From Waddliaceae bacterium (GTDB lineage Bacteria; Chlamydiota; Chlamydiia; Chlamydiales; GCA-2709385), in the NCBI GenBank assembly GCA_002709385.1, contig PAQS01000035.1, positions 71,590 through 135,589 of the forward strand: a stretch of DNA of 64,000 nt. The letters run 5' to 3'. Each line of letters opens with the position of its first letter. The first letter of the stretch is position 1. The position numbers were made by a program, and so were the translations under genes. The notes beneath the pieces are model-generated. The model was not told the origin of the DNA, searched no databases, and was given only the letters and a program-made list of their open reading frames with translations. Below, piece after piece: positions 9,247-19,089 of this stretch.

Positions 9247-10064
9247 TGTTTCGTAAGCTCATCTGTTTAGGGCTTAGTGTTTGCTCTTTATCACTTACGG
9301 CTACAGAGCGTCTTCCATGGTTTGGAAATGATCTGGAGTGGGAGGCTCGAGGGGCCTTTGCTGTACAGTGGTATGATAGAGTGGATGTAAACGGACAAAA
9401 AATCCATCACTCATCATTTGACACGCTACAAAAGTTGAGTATAGCTCTTTCTCCAGAACCTGAATGGAGCGGTGAACTAGAGGCTGTTTTTGCCTCTAGT
9501 GATTCTAGATCTTGGGGAGCAGATAGTTTAAAGGCCATGGGCCGCTATCTATTCATGGATGATATTATTGGTGATCTTATTAGCTTAAGTTCTGGGCTAA
9601 GTATCACCCTTCCGACAGGGGATGCAAAAAGGGATTTAGGACGACGCCATCATAGTTCACTCGAGCTCGAAGGACACCTTGCTTTAGGAAAAGAGATTAG
9701 TAGTGGCCGGTATTGGAATGCTCGTTTCTTTAATATTTTCGCTTTAGCACAAGGAGTTTGTGGATATCCTCGTCTAAATATAGAAGGTGGTTTAGAGTTT
9801 AACCATAAAGACCAGCATCAAATAGGCTTGAAAGGAGAATGGTTGTGTGGGTTAGGAAGCCATGATTTACCTATGCAGCTAGAAGATTTTCGTGGCTACC
9901 ACAAGATAGATCATCATTCTTTTGATCTTGTTTGTTATTACCAATATTGGTGGGAATATACGGGTTATTGGACAGCAGAGTGGGTTTGTCGCCTCGATGC
10001 GAAGAACGCTCCAAAAGACCTAAACCGCCTGCAAATAAGCTTTCTGTATCCTTTCGGAATCTAA
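9246..10064 (+). CDS. Putative outer-membrane beta-barrel protein
   Basis: 272 residues starting with a typical Sec signal peptide ([19 protein letters not shown], cleavage likely near 20). The mature part is rich in aromatic residues and alternating polar/hydrophobic strands (e.g. LEWEARGAFAVQWYDRVDV, LISLSSGLSITLPTGDAKR, WWEYTGYWTAEWVCRLD). It ends FLYPFGI, close to the C-terminal aromatic signature used by the Bam machinery. The G-L-S-I-T-L-P-T-GD-A-K-R motif recalls MetA/phenol-type outer-membrane channels, but I am not sure of the family. Its ATG overlaps the trxB stop, so it is probably translated from the same transcript. The palindromic repeat copy 2 follows the stop. Confidence 0.65.
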   Translation: MFRKLICLGLSVCSLSLTATERLPWFGNDLEWEARGAFAVQWYDRVDVNGQKIHHSSFDTLQKLSIALSPEPEWSGELEAVFASSDSRSWGADSLKAMGRYLFMDDIIGDLISLSSGLSITLPTGDAKRDLGRRHHSSLELEGHLALGKEISSGRYWNARFFNIFALAQGVCGYPRLNIEGGLEFNHKDQHQIGLKGEWLCGLGSHDLPMQLEDFRGYHKIDHHSFDLVCYYQYWWEYTGYWTAEWVCRLDAKNAPKDLNRLQISFLYPFGI

Positions 10065-10070
10065 ATCTAC

Positions 10071-10138
10071 TCTCCAATAGCTATCTAATCTCACCTCATC
10101 TAACACACTGGAAGTGCGGATGAGCTAGTTATTGGAGA
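10071..10138. repeat. Dispersed palindromic repeat, copy 2
   Basis: Arms TCTCCAATAGCTA and TAGTTATTGGAGA are inverted. An inner inverted pair CTCATC/GATGAG encloses CTAACACACTGGAAGTGCG, which is the reverse complement of the core of copies 1 and 4. It starts seven bases after the stop of the barrel gene and may act as its terminator, although the T-run is short. Confidence 0.65.
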
Positions 10139-10230
10139 TTTTAGAAACTAAACCTAAGTATTCATATTCAATAGATATAATGGTTTAGTTTTAAAGTTTC
10201 TTAGGTTGTTTCAACTTATTTAAATCTCTA

Positions 10231-10260
10231 TTGACAATTTGAGAGATTATAGTGTTAAGA
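10231..10260 (+). promoter_or_regulatory. Probable housekeeping-sigma promoter of glgP
   Basis: TTGACA at 10231-10236 is a perfect -35 box. After an 18-bp spacer comes TTAAGA at 10255-10260 as the -10. This places the start of transcription about 60 nt before the glgP start. The assignment rests on consensus matching only. Confidence 0.5.
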
Positions 10261-10327
10261 TGACGCCAATTAGAGGTAGTGTAATTGATGCATTACTTGG
10301 TGCTTAAGTTGTATAAACTAAGTACTT

Positions 10328-12874
10328 ATGTCTTTTATTAAACAATCTAAGGAACCAATTGTTATGCATAAGGATAATATCGTTTCTCCTAGGGATCGCT
10401 GTAAAGTAGCCGTTCCTTCACCCTCGATAGTTGATAATGGTGTTGATGCTTTGAGGGATGCATTTACTCACCATATGCATTATACATTGGCAAAAGACAA
10501 ATACACTGCGACTCGCCGTGATTGTTATCATGCTCTTGTAATGGCCGTTCGTGATCGTCTTGTGTCACGTTGGATGGAGACACAGCAACAGTATTATAAC
10601 ACAGATTCCAAGAGAGTATATTATCTTTCTTTAGAGTTTTTAGTTGGTCGTACTCTAGGAAACAGTTTGATTAATCTAGGGATTTATAAGCAGGCTGATC
10701 AGATGTTAGAGCAGCTTGGTTTGGATCTAGAGGAAATTCGTGAAGTTGAGTGGGATGCTGGGCTTGGAAACGGGGGCTTAGGTCGTTTAGCTGCGTGTTT
10801 TCTAGATTCTATGGCAACTCTTGGTATTCCTGGTTTTGGTTACGGTATCCGTTACCAGTACGGTATTTTTAACCAACAGATTAAAGATGGTTATCAGCAT
10901 GAACAGCCAGATAATTGGCTTCGCTATGGGAACCCGTGGGAAATTGTGCGACCAGAGTACCTCTATCCTGTGCAGTTTTATGGTCGTGTTGAGCGTTATT
11001 GTGATGAGCATGGAGTCTTACGTCACCGATGGGTTGATACATCAGATGTAATGGCTATGGCTTATGATACACCGGTTCCGGGGTATGGTAATGGTGTGGT
11101 CAATACAATGCGCTTATGGGAAGCAAAATCTTCTCGTGGTTTTGAGCTGACTTATTTCAACCATGGCGATTATATGCGTGCTGTGGAAGATAAAAATGCT
11201 ACAGAGAATATTTCTCGAGTACTTTACCCTAACGACAATCAATTTGAAGGGAAAGAGCTTCGTCTGAAACAAGAATATTTCTTAGTAGCAGCTACTTTAC
11301 AAGATATCATGCGTCGTTTTAGTAAGACGGAAACATCTATGGCAGAGCTTCCTGATAAGGTGGCGATTCAGCTAAACGATACACACCCTTCCCTTGCAGT
11401 ACCTGAATTAATGCGTATTTTATTGGATGATAAAGGTCTTGAGTGGGAAAAAGCTTGGGAAATCACCAATGCTACGTGTGCTTATACAAATCACACGATT
11501 CTTCCTGAAGCACTTGAAAAGTGGCCAGTAGAAATGATGCGCCGTCTTCTTCCTCGTCACTTAGAAATCATCTATGAAGTGAATCGCCGTTTTCTTAATG
11601 AAGTAAGCTTACGTTTCCCTGAAAATGAAGATCGCTTGGAAGAGATGTCTTTGATTGAAGAAGGGGGAGAAAAGAAAGTTCGCATGGCTAACCTTTGTAT
11701 TCATGGTTGCCATTCCATTAATGGAGTTTCTGCTCTTCATACTAATCTTCTAACAAGTACAACGTTTGCTGGTTTCCACGCTCTTTATCCTAATCGATTT
11801 AACAACAAGACGAACGGAATCACTCCTCGTCGATGGTTAGCTAAGGCAAACCCTGGCCTTGCAGCTTTAATCACAGAAACAATTGGTGATGGATGGGTGA
11901 CAGACCTTTCTCAATTGTCTAAATTAGAAAAATATGCAGATAAAGCAGATTTTCAAGAGAAATGGGCAGCGGTTAAACAGCAAAATAAAAAGGTTTTTGC
12001 TCATCACTTACGCCAGACACAAGGAATAGAAATCAATCCGAATTCATTGTTTGATTGTCAAATTAAGCGTATGCATGAATACAAGAGACAATTGCTTCTT
12101 GTGATGTATGCGATTCATATGTACAACACAATTAAAGATAACCCAGAAGCAGATATTCTTCCTCGAACCATCATGATTGGCGGAAAAGCTGCACCTGGAT
12201 ATTTCATGGCTAAGCTAATCATCAAGCTTATTCACTCTGTAGCTGATAAAATTAATAATGACCCAGTTGTAGGAGAACGTTTACGTTTAGTTTTCTTGGA
12301 AAACTATCGTGTGTCTTTGGCAGAAAAAGTAATTCCAGCTTCTGAGCTTTCAGAGCAAATTTCTACTGCTGGTATGGAAGCGTCAGGTACAGGAAATATG
12401 AAGTTTGCACTTAATGGTGCGCTAACTATTGGAACTCTTGATGGTGCGAATGTTGAAATTCGTGAAGAAGTTGGAGAAGATAATATCTTTATCTTTGGTT
12501 TGACAACAGAAGAAGTACAAATGCGCAAGAATGAGGGATATAATCCTTGGGATATGTACCATTCAAATGCTAATATCCAGCGGGTTATGGATATGATACA
12601 GAATGGGTATTTTAGTCCTGAACAGTGGGATATGTTCCGTCCGATTGTAGAAGCGATTCTTCATGGTGGCGACCATTACATGGTTTTAGCTGATTTCCAA
12701 TCTTATATCGATGCACAAGAACGTGTAGCAAAAGCTTATCGAGATGAGAAATGGTGGATCAAATCTTCTATTCTCAACGTTGCTCGCTCGGGTAAGTTTT
12801 CTAGTGACCGTACGATTATGGAGTATGCAAAAGAAATTTGGAATGTGAATCCCATGCATTCTGGGAATAACTAA
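10328..12874 (+). CDS. glgP: Glycogen phosphorylase
   Basis: Releases glucose-1-phosphate from glycogen with pyridoxal phosphate. The 848 residues include the glucan phosphorylase blocks RVYYLSLEFLVGR, DAGLGNGGLGRLAACFLDS, AIQLNDTHPSLAVPELMR, KTNGITPRRWL, FDCQIKRMHEYKRQLL and the PLP-lysine region EASGTGNMKFALNGALTIGT (lysine near residue 690). The length is standard. The first ATG is at 10328 without a clear ribosome site; the ATG at 10364 has AAGGA ten bases upstream and would shorten the protein by 12 residues, so the start is ambiguous. Glycogen metabolism is a known chlamydial trait. The gene stands alone and ends at a bidirectional terminator. Confidence 0.97.
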   Translation: MSFIKQSKEPIVMHKDNIVSPRDRCKVAVPSPSIVDNGVDALRDAFTHHMHYTLAKDKYTATRRDCYHALVMAVRDRLVSRWMETQQQYYNTDSKRVYYLSLEFLVGRTLGNSLINLGIYKQADQMLEQLGLDLEEIREVEWDAGLGNGGLGRLAACFLDSMATLGIPGFGYGIRYQYGIFNQQIKDGYQHEQPDNWLRYGNPWEIVRPEYLYPVQFYGRVERYCDEHGVLRHRWVDTSDVMAMAYDTPVPGYGNGVVNTMRLWEAKSSRGFELTYFNHGDYMRAVEDKNATENISRVLYPNDNQFEGKELRLKQEYFLVAATLQDIMRRFSKTETSMAELPDKVAIQLNDTHPSLAVPELMRILLDDKGLEWEKAWEITNATCAYTNHTILPEALEKWPVEMMRRLLPRHLEIIYEVNRRFLNEVSLRFPENEDRLEEMSLIEEGGEKKVRMANLCIHGCHSINGVSALHTNLLTSTTFAGFHALYPNRFNNKTNGITPRRWLAKANPGLAALITETIGDGWVTDLSQLSKLEKYADKADFQEKWAAVKQQNKKVFAHHLRQTQGIEINPNSLFDCQIKRMHEYKRQLLLVMYAIHMYNTIKDNPEADILPRTIMIGGKAAPGYFMAKLIIKLIHSVADKINNDPVVGERLRLVFLENYRVSLAEKVIPASELSEQISTAGMEASGTGNMKFALNGALTIGTLDGANVEIREEVGEDNIFIFGLTTEEVQMRKNEGYNPWDMYHSNANIQRVMDMIQNGYFSPEQWDMFRPIVEAILHGGDHYMVLADFQSYIDAQERVAKAYRDEKWWIKSSILNVARSGKFSSDRTIMEYAKEIWNVNPMHSGNN

Positions 12875-12886
12875 AGTAATGAGAAA

Positions 12887-12912
12887 AACGGCAGAATATA
12901 TATTCTGCCGTT
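12887..12912. terminator. Bidirectional terminator between glgP and the symporter gene
   Basis: AACGGCAGAATATATATTCTGCCGTT is represented here by a perfect 13-bp inverted repeat with almost no loop, A-rich on one side and T-rich on the other. It sits between two convergent genes and can serve both. Confidence 0.8.
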
Positions 12913-12932
12913 TCTTCTAAGATTTTCAATGA

Positions 12933-14165
12933 TTATGAAGCTGCTGGAGCGAATTCTTTAGCGGCTTCTTCTTTTTTCAAATCTTTATCTACTACAGCAG
13001 CCACACATGAGTCTGACCATACGTTAATGGCACTCTCAAGCATGTCAATCATTGTATACACAGGTAAGATAACACCTAAAATATTCAGTGGTACATTCAT
13101 TGAAGCCAATAGAGCGCTAGAGAGAAAGTAGCACCCCATAGGCACACCAGCATTACCTAAAGCTGCAACTGTGGCGATAAAAATCCAACTGATCATCTCC
13201 AGTGTACTGAAGGTTACTCCATGGCTCATTGCTACGAAAAGTACTGTGGTCAGAATAAAAGCTGCGCAAGCATTCATATTAATTGTAGAGCAAAGTGGTA
13301 GAGTAAAATTACTTACTTTACGTGAGACTCCCATATTTTCTTCTGCGCAACGCATAGACATAGGAAGAGCTGCACTAGAAGACTTAGAGAAAAAGGCAAC
13401 TGAAAGTGCAGGCATCATACCCTTCATGCTTTTAAATGGAGAAATTCCTTTCCATTTTAACATGAGAGGAAGCACCACAAAACCTTGGACGAGGTTTGCT
13501 GTGACGACGACTGCAAGGTAAAGAAGAAGAGAACTAGCGTCCATGCCTGCTCTGATATCAGCAGTGAATAAAGCAACGAAGGCCCAAATTCCGAGTGGCA
13601 TAATCCTTAGAACCCAACGAGTGACTTGCATTAATGCAGCAAACAGACTAGAGAAGAGTTGATGTAGGCTTTTTTGCTTGTCTTGGGGGAGAGTGAGTAT
13701 TGATAAGCTTAGTAACGCTGAAAGAAAAAGAACTCCGATAACGTTCTCTTCAATAAATGGACGTAAAATATTATCCGGAATTAAATTGCTTATATGAGTG
13801 AGATAACTTGTACTTTCTTGTATCACTACTTCTGTGCCCGCTCCTATATTAGGATGAACAGGATTAATAAGTAAAAACAAGCCCAAAGCTGTTGCAGCTG
13901 CAATCAAAGTAGTACTTAAAGTATAACACAAAACACGGCCACCTAAGTTTTTCACTTCATCCATGCTTTGCATTCCAGATATAGCTGAAACAACGGAAAG
14001 AAAAATCATAGGCATACTGATTAGTTTCAGAAATTTAATAAAACTTGCTGATACAAAGTCAGCAAACTCCATAAGCGGAACGCTAGATGTAAACCCTGTT
14101 GCTACACCTAAAGTAATCGCTAGCGCTAAAAATATGCCCTGTAAAGACCGTTTTTCTGTACTCAT
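12933..14165 (-). CDS. Dicarboxylate/amino acid:cation symporter (DAACS, GltP type)
   Basis: A 410-residue inner-membrane carrier of the glutamate/dicarboxylate symporter fold. The family's re-entrant hairpin serines appear as FSKSSSAALPMSMRCAEE, followed by the TM7-type motif STINMNACAAFI and the second hairpin AALGNAGVPMGCYFLSSALL. The TM8 region reads LPVYTMIDMLESAINVWSDSCVAAVVD, where the usual N-V-x-GD is changed to N-V-W-SD. Uptake of C4-dicarboxylates, glutamate or aspartate is likely, driven by Na+ or H+; the precise substrate cannot be read. Such carriers are common in Chlamydiota, which import host metabolites. It is a single gene that converges on glgP. Confidence 0.9.
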   Translation of the reverse strand: MSTEKRSLQGIFLALAITLGVATGFTSSVPLMEFADFVSASFIKFLKLISMPMIFLSVVSAISGMQSMDEVKNLGGRVLCYTLSTTLIAAATALGLFLLINPVHPNIGAGTEVVIQESTSYLTHISNLIPDNILRPFIEENVIGVLFLSALLSLSILTLPQDKQKSLHQLFSSLFAALMQVTRWVLRIMPLGIWAFVALFTADIRAGMDASSLLLYLAVVVTANLVQGFVVLPLMLKWKGISPFKSMKGMMPALSVAFFSKSSSAALPMSMRCAEENMGVSRKVSNFTLPLCSTINMNACAAFILTTVLFVAMSHGVTFSTLEMISWIFIATVAALGNAGVPMGCYFLSSALLASMNVPLNILGVILPVYTMIDMLESAINVWSDSCVAAVVDKDLKKEEAAKEFAPAAS

Positions 14166-14368
14166 ATTTTGTCCTCTCTGCTATCGCCGCTAAAACCATA
14201 GCAGCTCTGCGCTTCTTTTTGAATAAGAAAAGATAAACTTATTTTACGATAGTATTGTTTTTAAGTGATTTCTGTTTCATTAATTTATTGTAAAGATTTA
14301 TTTTATTTATTAATCTGTGTTTTTTATGTAAGATATTATTATAGGAATCTTGATTTAAAAGAGATGTT

Positions 14369-17300
14369 ATGGAAATAGAAGGCGATATTTATTCTAGGGA
14401 CTTAAGAAGTGAGATTTTTAAATTGCAAGAAAGGTTTTCTTTTGATCTGAAAGAAGGAAATTCCTCGTCCTCTAATGATGACATAAAAAATATTTCTCAA
14501 TGGTTATTCACTCGTAATGATTCTACTGAAAGTACTGATCTCAAAAAAACAAAAGAAGCCCTTAAAAATAAGATAATTTCACTAAATAATGATGAGAATG
14601 TGGGTAATTTGAGTTCATTTCAAGCTCGCAATGCTTATGTGAATCTTTTGGCAATTAATGAGTTATCTAAAACCATAGGAAGCACTCGTGTGAGTGATTC
14701 TCTATTGCAAAATTTAGCTAAAAAGGCAGGGGTTACGTTTACGGCAGTGGCGAGTCGAAATACCAGAGCAAATAGTGACCTTAATTCATTTCCAAAGGGA
14801 TTAAGAGAAACGACTCATGCACGTTTAAAAAATGAAGAGACGCGTTTAGCAAAAATTCAGAGCAGTCTTGAAGAGAAGGTATCCGACAGATCATCCAGTC
14901 CTCAAGCAATTAAAATGGTATATAGAGCCGTTTTATCTGTTGTGAAGGGATTCCGAACAAGGCAGGAAACGCGTCTTTTGAATACTGTTTCAGGGCTTAA
15001 GGTCAATCATGGTGATGAATACTCTCTCACTATCGTGGATCCAAGTAAAGTTGCGAAAAGTATTCATCGCTGGCGTGTTATCGGAGGTGATTCAGGTAAG
15101 CGAGCTCATGTATTATTTGGAGCGATATTTAATAAAGCATTGACGAAGCGTGAAGGTATTTCTGATTCAGAAGGAAAAGTTCCTATTGAGAATATTATTG
15201 ATCTTATTCAAGACATGTCTTTATTACTCCCTTATTTAGAAAAAGAGGACTTAGATTGGTTTTTAGGTAATGTAAAAACAGAAGATTTAGATGGGCAAGA
15301 GCGAGCTCACGGACTTGAGTATTTTAACAATACTTATGCTAATCAAATGACAGAAGAGGCACGGACACTATTAGAAGAATTTAAGAAGCAAGTGAAAGCA
15401 GGAAAAGAATTTAATGCGAGTGAGTTTTTTGACAGTTTCTTTTCTTCTAATATTTTGGAAATGAAGACTTTCCTTGCGGATGACTCAAAGGATCTTTCTG
15501 AGGCATTGCAAAAATTTTCTGATTTGCTCTCTTCTGTTAAGAATCATCCTCAAGGACCATTTATCTTTCTTAGACGTGTTTTATCTAAAGATATAAGTAG
15601 TCAATCTAAATCATCCCTTTTTATTAAAAAATATTTAGATTGTTGTATTGATGCCAATTTTGAGTCCGTTGAGAAGAATGATGAAGGACATATTGATCAA
15701 TTTCGTCGACCTCTTAATAGGTTAGAAATGTACCAAGAGTTAATGAAGAACATTGGTGATATACCTAAGAAAATGAAGGAGGCATTAGATCAAATACTTA
15801 AAAGTTTTTTTGAAAAAAAGTCTTGGCAAGTTGATTTTAGAGAATTAAATGAGCATACCCGTTTACATTTAGATAGAAAATTACATTTAGATAGAAAATT
15901 TCCTGAAGCAGCTTTTGTGCGTGATTATGATCATCTCCGAAAAACTTTAGAGGGCGAAAGTCCATTACAATTATCTGATATTTTACCTCAATTAGCCCTT
16001 GCTTGTCATAGTGCGCGTTACATGGGTTATTACAGGCTTTCAAATGTAAACCCAAGAATACTGAATGGCTTTCAAGCGTTAGAAAAACTCTGTAGTGAAT
16101 ACTCAGAAAAGATAGATGACCCGTCTTCTCAATTTCTTGAGAAGTTTTTTGAAGAGTGTAGTAATGAGGAAAAGTTAGGGCAGTTATTATGGAATCTTTC
16201 TCCAAGTGTATCTAGCGAAAAGATCCTTCCAGCACTAACAAGTTATTCAAATTTTCTTAAATCATTAGAAGATTTGAATGGTAAGGATTCTATTTCTCGA
16301 GAAGATATTGAGAATAGTTTTTTAGCGGTGTCGGATCTTAGTCGAGATTTCCCCCTTTTTGCACTTGAAGATCTACGTAACAAGATGAGTGATTTTTTAG
16401 AGAAAAACTCTCAAAAAATAGAGCCGAGTTTTTTGTCTAATTTAGAGAGCTACATACTTTGTTCGGATGAAGTGTCAGATATAAAAAGCTATCTAGAGGC
16501 ATGTGATGCACTCACTCAGATGAAAGACTTATCTTTTGATGAAAACTTGGAAAAATATATCCATCAATTAGCTCGATCTGTTCCTGGAATGAGTAGTAAA
16601 ATGAAGGAGGTAATGAAAGAGCAGCTTCAAAGTTTACTTCAAAGTGAGATGCTTAATGGTCAGGACAAAGAGCATATTAAGCGTTTTATCCAAGGGTATG
16701 CAAATTCTCCAGAAGCATTGATGACATGTCATACATCTAAATCAATTCAGGCTTATGCCATATATTCAGAATGGGATGAGGAAAATTTAGATACTTGTTT
16801 GAGTTTTATTTATCATCTTGCACCTAGCGATCAAGAAGAAGTGCTTAATAAACTGGAGAATGAACATAAAAAATGGTGTGAAAACATAAAAGATAATATT
16901 AAAACAATAAACTACTTTATGAGCTCCAATAAAGGGCGTTTTTTATCTTCAGGATATTTGATCCATTACCTTTCTAAGCAAGAGGCTGATGCTAATGGAC
17001 AAGAAAAAGACTTGCAAAATGGATCAGGTCACCCCTCACGATTACTAAAAGGTGAGGGTAAAAAAGCACAATGGGTATCTTGGGATATGCTTAACAGGTG
17101 GGGGTCTTTTCCCGTAGAATTTAAAAACAAAAAAAATGAAACTGAATTACTTAAAGATACAGATGATAAACCACAATTAAACGGAAATAATGTTCCTGAG
17201 AAGGTATCAAAGTATTTAAACTCTGCTTTCTCTAAAATAAAAAATGAGACTGGAAAAGATCTAACTGTAAATCAGAAGCGAGTATTAAGTGAGCTTCTGT

Positions 17301-18040
17301 GTAGTATTCCTACAGCCAATGGTTTAACTGGGGATGCTCTATTTTCAACGGGTGCTTCGACTAACGATGGAGATTGGTTTAGAAATTGTGTGGTAGGTGA
17401 AAGTTCTTTGATTGCATTTCCGTTCACAGTGTCCGTTAGGGAAGGTACTCTTTATATTGATGCTCCCTATGTTTGGTCAGTTGCAAGTCCTATGAACGCA
17501 GACTCATCTGAGATGTTTGTATACGCTATTAGTTACGCCCAGGTCGCTATTTCTCTAGAAGATATAGGAGAAAAAGATCCTTTTAACGCAATCAAGTACA
17601 TAGATTTAGCAAAACCATATGGACCATATGAGTCTATTGCAGTTTTACTAGAAGACCACAAACTCACTTATCCTATAAAAAAAGAAAACTTGTTTTCATT
17701 GTTTACTGACTTAAAAAAAGAGACAGAAAATTTAAATGAAAGAGAAGTTCATTTGACGATTAAACGAGAAGGAACATTTGGAACACGTTTAGGGCATACT
17801 TCGTTAGCACTTATAAACAAAGATGAGATGCTTAAAAACGGGATCTCAACAGAAAATGAAAAGTTTGTTTTAAAACAGATTTTTCTCAACATCGAGAAAT
17901 ATTGGCCTGATCCAGCTGCTAAAGGTCTATGTTATTTACTTAAAGATCAATGGGAACATTCAAAGAAGTTGATTGAAAGCCATTCAGACATCATCATCTC
18001 AGATGAGCTTAAAGAAAAAATAAACAATGAAAAAAGCTAA
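14369..18040 (+). CDS. Large orphan protein, 1223 aa
   Basis: I do not recognise this protein. It is highly charged and helix-rich, without signal peptide or membrane span, and the first two thirds read as repeated amphipathic helices (e.g. LEKEDLDWFLGNVKTEDLDG, FSDLLSSVKNHPQGPFIFLR). The last third (from about residue 930) changes character to a more globular composition (NRWGSFPVEFKNKKNETELL, LIAFPFTVSVREGTLYIDAP, GTFGTRLGHTSLALIN). A direct duplication of 18 bp near 15860-15900 gives LHLDRKLHLDRK. The size, isolated position and lack of homology by eye suggest a lineage-specific effector, possibly secreted through type III secretion; that is inference. It is followed by a half copy of the palindromic repeat. 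Confidence 0.75.
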   Translation: MEIEGDIYSRDLRSEIFKLQERFSFDLKEGNSSSSNDDIKNISQWLFTRNDSTESTDLKKTKEALKNKIISLNNDENVGNLSSFQARNAYVNLLAINELSKTIGSTRVSDSLLQNLAKKAGVTFTAVASRNTRANSDLNSFPKGLRETTHARLKNEETRLAKIQSSLEEKVSDRSSSPQAIKMVYRAVLSVVKGFRTRQETRLLNTVSGLKVNHGDEYSLTIVDPSKVAKSIHRWRVIGGDSGKRAHVLFGAIFNKALTKREGISDSEGKVPIENIIDLIQDMSLLLPYLEKEDLDWFLGNVKTEDLDGQERAHGLEYFNNTYANQMTEEARTLLEEFKKQVKAGKEFNASEFFDSFFSSNILEMKTFLADDSKDLSEALQKFSDLLSSVKNHPQGPFIFLRRVLSKDISSQSKSSLFIKKYLDCCIDANFESVEKNDEGHIDQFRRPLNRLEMYQELMKNIGDIPKKMKEALDQILKSFFEKKSWQVDFRELNEHTRLHLDRKLHLDRKFPEAAFVRDYDHLRKTLEGESPLQLSDILPQLALACHSARYMGYYRLSNVNPRILNGFQALEKLCSEYSEKIDDPSSQFLEKFFEECSNEEKLGQLLWNLSPSVSSEKILPALTSYSNFLKSLEDLNGKDSISREDIENSFLAVSDLSRDFPLFALEDLRNKMSDFLEKNSQKIEPSFLSNLESYILCSDEVSDIKSYLEACDALTQMKDLSFDENLEKYIHQLARSVPGMSSKMKEVMKEQLQSLLQSEMLNGQDKEHIKRFIQGYANSPEALMTCHTSKSIQAYAIYSEWDEENLDTCLSFIYHLAPSDQEEVLNKLENEHKKWCENIKDNIKTINYFMSSNKGRFLSSGYLIHYLSKQEADANGQEKDLQNGSGHPSRLLKGEGKKAQWVSWDMLNRWGSFPVEFKNKKNETELLKDTDDKPQLNGNNVPEKVSKYLNSAFSKIKNETGKDLTVNQKRVLSELLCSIPTANGLTGDALFSTGASTNDGDWFRNCVVGESSLIAFPFTVSVREGTLYIDAPYVWSVASPMNADSSEMFVYAISYAQVAISLEDIGEKDPFNAIKYIDLAKPYGPYESIAVLLEDHKLTYPIKKENLFSLFTDLKKETENLNEREVHLTIKREGTFGTRLGHTSLALINKDEMLKNGISTENEKFVLKQIFLNIEKYWPDPAAKGLCYLLKDQWEHSKKLIESHSDIIISDELKEKINNEKS

Positions 18041-18090
18041 AGCTCCAATAGCTACTTAATCTTACATCAGATACAGCTTACATATTTGGG
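18041..18090. repeat. Dispersed palindromic repeat, degenerate half copy 3
   Basis: AGCTCCAATAGCTACTTAATC matches the left arm of the other copies almost exactly, and TTACATCAGATACAG resembles the core of copies 1 and 5. The right arm is not recognisable. It begins directly after the stop codon of the 1223-residue gene. Apart from the promoter at 18241, the rest of this 325-bp gap is AT-rich with nothing recognisable. Confidence 0.5.
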
Positions 18091-18240
18091 TCTTAAAGAG
18101 TTAAGTATCTGTTGTTCGTAAATGATTCATTACAAATGCCAATCTGAAGCAAATTTATTTAGTTGAATTTTACAACATAATTAAATGGTTTATTGTTAGT
18201 TATTAGTGATAAACATGATGTAAAATGCAACAATAATTTC

Positions 18241-18269
18241 TTTACAAAGTCTCAATTTAAATATAAAAT
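18241..18269 (+). promoter_or_regulatory. Candidate housekeeping promoter for the paralogous membrane-anchored pair
   Basis: TTTACA, a 17-bp spacer and TAAAAT lie about 100 nt before the ATG at 18366. The match to consensus is good, but the region is so AT-rich that chance matches are likely. Confidence 0.35.
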
Positions 18270-18365
18270 AGTATCAAGATAGAGGGTAATTCAAACTAAT
18301 AGTTTAATAAATTTTATATCCACTAACTATCTTTAATAAAGTGTTTTTGGTGGTAGGGAGACTTT

Positions 18366-19034
18366 ATGCTTCAAGACTTAGTGAAAGTTTTACTAGTTTT
18401 AGTTTGTACATTTGCGTTGGCATATGGAATAGCGTATTTACGATTAGATCGTAAAAGCAGTACATCTGTTGTAGAAGCGACAAAAGTTCCGGGGGAGAAC
18501 TTTTATCAGCAAGATTTAGCTAGAGATACGCATCTTTTACAGGGCTGGCGTGAGTACAACTCTACAGATGGTGGGTTTCGTGTAGAGTTTCCAGCATTTC
18601 CCCAGCATGTAAAGGAATACTATGCTTTAGCAGATACAGGCCTTTTGTTGGAGTATGATGTATATGTTGTTGAAGAAGAAGATGGTACGATTTATATGAT
18701 GAGTTTAATTACTTATCCACAAGAGATAGATACCTCTGATACAACAGCTATTCTTCATGGTTTGAAAGAAGAAATGATGCAGTCAAATGAAACAAATGCA
18801 TTGCAGAGTGAAGAGCAGACACAATATAAGGGAGTAGATGCTTTAAACTTTGTGATTCAGAATCAGGAAGCAGATATTAATAGTCGTGCTTTGATGAATG
18901 ATCACACATTGTATCTATTATCAGTAATAGATCGAAAGAATCAGTTTCAGCGTGATGATTACATGCACTTTGTGAATTCTTTCGAGCTTTTAGAAACAGC
19001 AACTACTGAAACAGTAGAGGCTATGGCTGAATAA
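18366..19034 (+). CDS. Membrane-anchored hypothetical protein, paralogue A (222 aa)
   Basis: An uncleaved N-terminal helix (VKVLLVLVCTFALAYGIAYL, residues about 7-26) is followed by an exported domain. The domain contains WREYNSTDGGFRVEFPAFPQ, LLEYDVYVVEEEDGTIYMMS, LITYPQEIDTSD and a final DRKNQFQRDDYMHFVNSFEL. The last element and the GFRVEFP strand resemble small periplasmic or lipid-facing domains of PsbP/DUF1795 style, but this is only a resemblance. The next gene encodes a clear paralogue with the same order of motifs, so the pair arose by tandem duplication. GGGAG lies close upstream of the ATG. Confidence 0.75.
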   Translation: MLQDLVKVLLVLVCTFALAYGIAYLRLDRKSSTSVVEATKVPGENFYQQDLARDTHLLQGWREYNSTDGGFRVEFPAFPQHVKEYYALADTGLLLEYDVYVVEEEDGTIYMMSLITYPQEIDTSDTTAILHGLKEEMMQSNETNALQSEEQTQYKGVDALNFVIQNQEADINSRALMNDHTLYLLSVIDRKNQFQRDDYMHFVNSFELLETATTETVEAMAE

Positions 19035-19040
19035 ATCATG

Positions 19041-19068
19041 GAAGGAAGTGCCCACAGGTACTTCCTTC
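19041..19068 (+). terminator. Hairpin between the two paralogous genes
   Basis: GAAGGAAGT and ACTTCCTTC form a 9-bp stem around a 10-base loop. There is no long T-run after it, so it may attenuate rather than end transcription into the next gene, which starts 22 bases further on. Confidence 0.45.
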
Positions 19069-19089
19069 AATTGAAATGATAGGTGTTTC

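Noticed and set aside
15837-16205. 122-residue minus-strand frame inside the 1223-residue gene
   Set aside because: Fully opposite a long coding gene, with composition mirroring it and no ribosome site.
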